A stretch of 9,394 nt of DNA from Deltaproteobacteria bacterium (GTDB lineage Bacteria > Desulfobacterota > DSM-4660 > Desulfatiglandales > Desulfatiglandaceae), in the NCBI GenBank assembly GCA_011051075.1, contig DREN01000087.1:1-9394 (forward strand), written 5' to 3'. Below are positions 7,438 to 9,394 of the stretch, piece by piece. Each line of letters starts with the position of its first letter. The stretch's first letter is position 1. The notes below the pieces were generated by a model, which was not told where the DNA came from, made no database searches, and saw only the letters and a program-made list of their open reading frames with translations. A program made the position numbers and the translations under genes.

Positions 7438-8215
7438 TCTCCGCCCCTCTGGCCCCGGGAGGATCGAGACTCGTCAAGTCCTGTGAAAGGCCGAGGAGGA
7501 TCTCCCCCGCCAGGCGTGTGTTCTCCCTTAACAGCGGATCCGAAAATCCCGGGCGCCATCTGAGTTCAAACAGCTCGTCCGAAACGACCAGCAGCCCTGC
7601 CAGTGAAACGGACCTGAAAGCTGCCACGGTCAAAAGGGCTGAAAACTCCATTTCCACGGCCAACACACCCCTTTTGCGGTACCCTACGACCTTTTCCGGG
7701 GTTTCACGGTAGATTGCGTCTGTGGTCCAGAGTCTTCCCCTTGTGAAACCGAGACCCCGTCCCTTCAGTGATGTTTCAATCGCCCGGTTCAGGTCCGGGT
7801 CGGATACCGGTTTTCCACGGGTAAGGGGATAGTGCTGAGAGGTGCCCTCCTCTGAAAGGGCGCTTTCAGGGATTACCAGCGCCCCTATCTTGAGATGGGG
7901 CTGGAGCGACCCACACCAACCTAAAACGAGGATCCTTTTTACCCCCAGCACGATCAACTTCTCCAGGCCCATAACCGCGTGGGGCGCCCCGATAAAAGGA
8001 CCCGCAAGGGTGACAGCCTGCCCTGGTCCCCTTCCGGTCCGGTACATCCTGAACAGGGGGAAATGGCGGGACTTGACCTCCTCTGCACCGCTCTTTCGAA
8101 CCAGGTGCCTTAACTCGCCGGGGACCATCACCATAAGGGCGTCTGGACCCAGCCGGGGCTCACCCTTTCCCCTGAGCGGACGGATGATCCCCTGGGCTGG
8201 AGCATCATTTTCCAT
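7388..8215 (-). CDS. Nucleoside phosphorylase family protein (uridine/purine phosphorylase-like)
   Basis: Likely cytoplasmic enzyme that cleaves a nucleoside with phosphate to a free base and a pentose-1-phosphate. The 275-residue product carries PNP_UDP_1 family marks: LAGPFIGAPHAVMGLEKLIVLGV (70-92), then ILVLGWCGSLQPHLKIGALVIP (95-116), which is the glycine-rich strand-loop region, AVEMEFSAL (186-194) with the ribose-contacting Glu-Met-Glu, and VVSDEL (210-215) with the Ser-Asp pair near the base site. Substrate (uridine, purine nucleoside or a thio-analogue) cannot be told from this. ATG at 8215 is chosen; a longer frame from TTG at 8254 has no ribosome binding site, and the one before 8215 (AGAGAAGA) is only moderate. 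The last about 25 residues are rich in Gly and Arg, look unlike the fold, and partly overlap the start of ligA. First gene of the right-hand minus-strand group. Confidence 0.88.
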   Translation of the reverse strand: MENDAPAQGIIRPLRGKGEPRLGPDALMVMVPGELRHLVRKSGAEEVKSRHFPLFRMYRTGRGPGQAVTLAGPFIGAPHAVMGLEKLIVLGVKRILVLGWCGSLQPHLKIGALVIPESALSEEGTSQHYPLTRGKPVSDPDLNRAIETSLKGRGLGFTRGRLWTTDAIYRETPEKVVGYRKRGVLAVEMEFSALLTVAAFRSVSLAGLLVVSDELFELRWRPGFSDPLLRENTRLAGEILLGLSQDLTSLDPPGARGAESGRDGGTGRRYGPSCQ

Positions 8216-8372
8216 ACATCGAGTCTTCTCTTTGATCCGGAAATGGAGGCACAAACGGCCCCCGGGGAACAGGGAAAATTCCTGTTACCTACTGATCATA
8301 CGCCCGCCCATAAAAGGGCCTTTTGCACTGGCGCCAATCTTAGAAGGTATGACCCCGGTTGGCAACCCCTAA

Positions 8373-8423
8373 ATGGACCGGTGCTACCGCTCTGCCCGAG
8401 TTGCGGTATTCATGCGCCACCAT
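8373..8423. other. Multi-stem imperfect hairpin, possible structured RNA or leader
   Basis: Three stacked stems are visible: ATGG (8373-8376) with CCAT (8420-8423), GGTGC (8380-8384) with GCGCC (8414-8418, one G-T wobble in this strand's pairing), and TACCGC (8385-8390) with GCGGTA (8403-8408), closing a 12-nt loop with a 5-nt bulge at 8409-8413. It lies about 150 bp upstream of the ffh promoter. If transcribed on the minus strand it would sit in the leader of the phosphorylase-ligA-acyP group. I recognise no known riboswitch class. Confidence 0.4.
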
Positions 8424-8503
8424 CTTTCCAGTCTCCCAAACAGTGCCAGGCAGAAAAGAGAGGAAAGGGCCTGATGCACAAAATGACCCCCGTACCCCTA
8501 ACA

Positions 8504-8517
8504 TTTTGGTGCCAAAA
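8504..8517. promoter_or_regulatory. Operator-like dyad upstream of ffh promoter
   Basis: TTTTGG-TG-CCAAAA is a near-perfect 14-bp dyad with 6-bp arms, 62 bp before the ffh -35 box. A second TTTTGG lies at 8537-8542, so CCAAAA has an inverted partner on both sides. It may be a regulator binding site; short dyads also occur by chance. Confidence 0.3.
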
Positions 8518-8578
8518 ACGGCAAATTGTGGTAATGTTTTGGGAATTACAGCCCATTTAGAGGACCTTTCGATTTTTA

Positions 8579-8608
8579 TTGACAGAGACAGAACTACCGG
8601 GATAAACT
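8579..8608 (+). promoter_or_regulatory. Predicted sigma70 promoter of ffh
   Basis: A consensus -35 box TTGACA (8579-8584) is followed by GATAAA (8601-8606) after 16 bp, or TAAACT (8603-8608) after 18 bp; either matches TATAAT at 4 of 6 positions. Transcription would begin near 8613-8616, giving a leader of about 25 nt before the ATG at 8639. An AGGA site lies at 8625-8628, 10 nt before the ATG. Confidence 0.6.
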
Positions 8609-8638
8609 GAACGATTACTGAATTAGGACTACAGAGTC

Positions 8639-9394
8639 ATGTTTGAAAGTTTATCTGAAAAACTCAACCGCACCTTCAAAAAGCTGAGAGGGCGGGGCAG
8701 ACTCACGGAGAAGAACGTCCAGGATGCCCTGAAAGAGGTGCGTTTGGCCCTTCTGGAGGCGGATGTCAATTACAAAGTGGTCAAAGGGCTTATCTCTGAC
8801 ATCCGTGAGCGGGCAGTGGGGCAGGACGTGCTTGATAGTCTGACCCCGGGCCAGCAGATAATAAAGATCGTCAACGAAGAACTGACCCGTCTCATGGGTG
8901 AAGCCTGGACAGGGCTTCAGCTTGTGGGGAGGACTCCCCATTCACTGATGCTGGTGGGACTGCAGGGCTCGGGCAAGACCACCACGGCGGCAAAACTGGC
9001 CAGGTATCTCAGGAAGCAGGGACGAAACCCCTTTCTTGTCCCGGCGGACGTTTACAGGCCTGCCGCGGTGGAGCAGCTCAAGAAACTGGGCGCACAGATC
9101 AATATCCCGGTTTATCCTACTGATACTTCAAAGAAACCGGATACAATATGCCTGGACGCACTGTCAACGGCCGGGAGGGAGGGGGCCGATCTCCTCATAA
9201 TAGATACTGCCGGCCGTCTCCACGTTGATGAGACCCTGATGGCGGAACTTGTGACCATCAAGGCCAAGATCAACCCCAATGAAATTATCCTGGTAGCCGA
9301 TGCCATGACCGGACAGGATGCCGTTAACGTGGCAAAGCATTTTAATGAGGCATTGGATATCTCCGGGATAATCCTCTCAAAGATGGAGGGGGAC
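8639..9394 (+). CDS. ffh: Signal recognition particle GTPase Ffh (SRP54), 3' end cut by window edge
   Basis: Binds 4.5S RNA and signal sequences of nascent membrane proteins and, with FtsY, delivers ribosomes to the Sec translocon. The first 252 codons are present: the N-terminal helical domain (1-about 95, LTEKNVQDALKEVRLALLEADVNYKVV style) and most of the NG GTPase domain, with the P-loop GLQGSGKTTTAAKL (107-120), the G2-type region ADVYRPAAVEQL (136-147), the G3 motif DTAGRLHVDE (189-198), and ADAMTGQDAVNVAKHF (220-235). The M domain lies beyond the window. The G4 position reads SKMEGD (247-252) where TKxDGD is usual. ATG at 8639 follows AGGA at 10 nt. It is divergent from the phosphorylase-ligA-acyP group and has its own predicted promoter. 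Confidence 0.97.
   Translation, partial: MFESLSEKLNRTFKKLRGRGRLTEKNVQDALKEVRLALLEADVNYKVVKGLISDIRERAVGQDVLDSLTPGQQIIKIVNEELTRLMGEAWTGLQLVGRTPHSLMLVGLQGSGKTTTAAKLARYLRKQGRNPFLVPADVYRPAAVEQLKKLGAQINIPVYPTDTSKKPDTICLDALSTAGREGADLLIIDTAGRLHVDETLMAELVTIKAKINPNEIILVADAMTGQDAVNVAKHFNEALDISGIILSKMEGD

Larger units (their letters stand above)
8216..8638. other. Divergent intergenic region between the phosphorylase gene and ffh
   Basis: A 423-bp stretch with no credible gene. It should contain the promoters of both divergent transcripts. Visible items are an interrupted inverted repeat AACAGG...CCTGTT (8268-8286), CCCCGGGG (8260-8267), GGTTGGCAACC (8357-8367), the hairpin at 8373-8423, TGCCAGGCA (8444-8452), TTTTGGTGCCAAAA (8504-8517) and the ffh promoter at 8579-8608. 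On the minus strand TATGAT (8300-8295) could be a -10 element, but no matching -35 is present. No tRNA or 4.5S RNA signature was found. Confidence 0.7.

Noticed and set aside
8373..8423. Possible tRNA or tRNA-like gene
   Set aside because: No T-loop TTCGA-type motif, no anticodon arm of proper size and no acceptor stem can be drawn on either strand.
8243..8560. Plus-strand open frame of 105 codons with a CPSCG string
   Set aside because: No ribosome binding site, only one Cys pair, low-quality composition, and it overlaps the region needed for divergent promoters.

Overview
The window looks like a chromosomal stretch from a Gram-negative bacterium, most likely a deltaproteobacterial (Desulfobacterota-type) anaerobe. 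This is inferred from protein style (MurA, ComEC and Ffh), a secreted FlgT/CsgG-like putative lipoprotein, and coding G+C that seems to lie around the mid-to-high 50s percent (judged from a few lines, not computed). All recognisable genes are housekeeping or core functions. I see no CRISPR array, toxin-antitoxin pair, phage gene, transposase or secondary-metabolite cluster.

Layout: six genes lie on the minus strand and one on the plus strand. Read in their own direction from the right, the minus-strand genes are: a nucleoside phosphorylase-family protein (8215-7388), NAD-dependent DNA ligase ligA (7437-5386, overlapping the previous gene), acylphosphatase acyP (5306-5028), a roughly 530-bp non-coding gap, an FlgT/CsgG-like putative lipoprotein (4494-3565), UDP-GlcNAc enolpyruvyl transferase murA (3540-2281) and the DNA-uptake channel gene comEC (2279 to the left edge, 3' end missing). 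Divergent from these, ffh (signal recognition particle GTPase) starts at 8639 on the plus strand and runs off the right edge. A good sigma70-type promoter precedes ffh.

The left trio (lipoprotein, murA, comEC) is tightly packed, with gaps of 24 bp and about 1 bp, and is probably co-transcribed. The right trio (phosphorylase, ligA, acyP) is also close-packed. The functions are nucleoside metabolism, DNA nick sealing, acyl-phosphate hydrolysis, envelope and peptidoglycan synthesis, DNA import, and membrane-protein targeting. They share no obvious pathway.

The least ordinary part is the 4495-5027 gap. It holds a non-coding composite repeat at about 4593-4941: a perfect 20-bp inverted repeat, an outer 10-bp inverted repeat, 12-15 bp direct repeats at both edges, and several internal hairpins. 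This resembles a MITE-like or other non-autonomous repeated element that has separated the two minus-strand gene groups. A second non-coding region, 8216-8638, holds a multi-stem hairpin and several short dyads upstream of the ffh promoter. No convincing new biological system is visible; the repeat element is the best candidate for follow-up.
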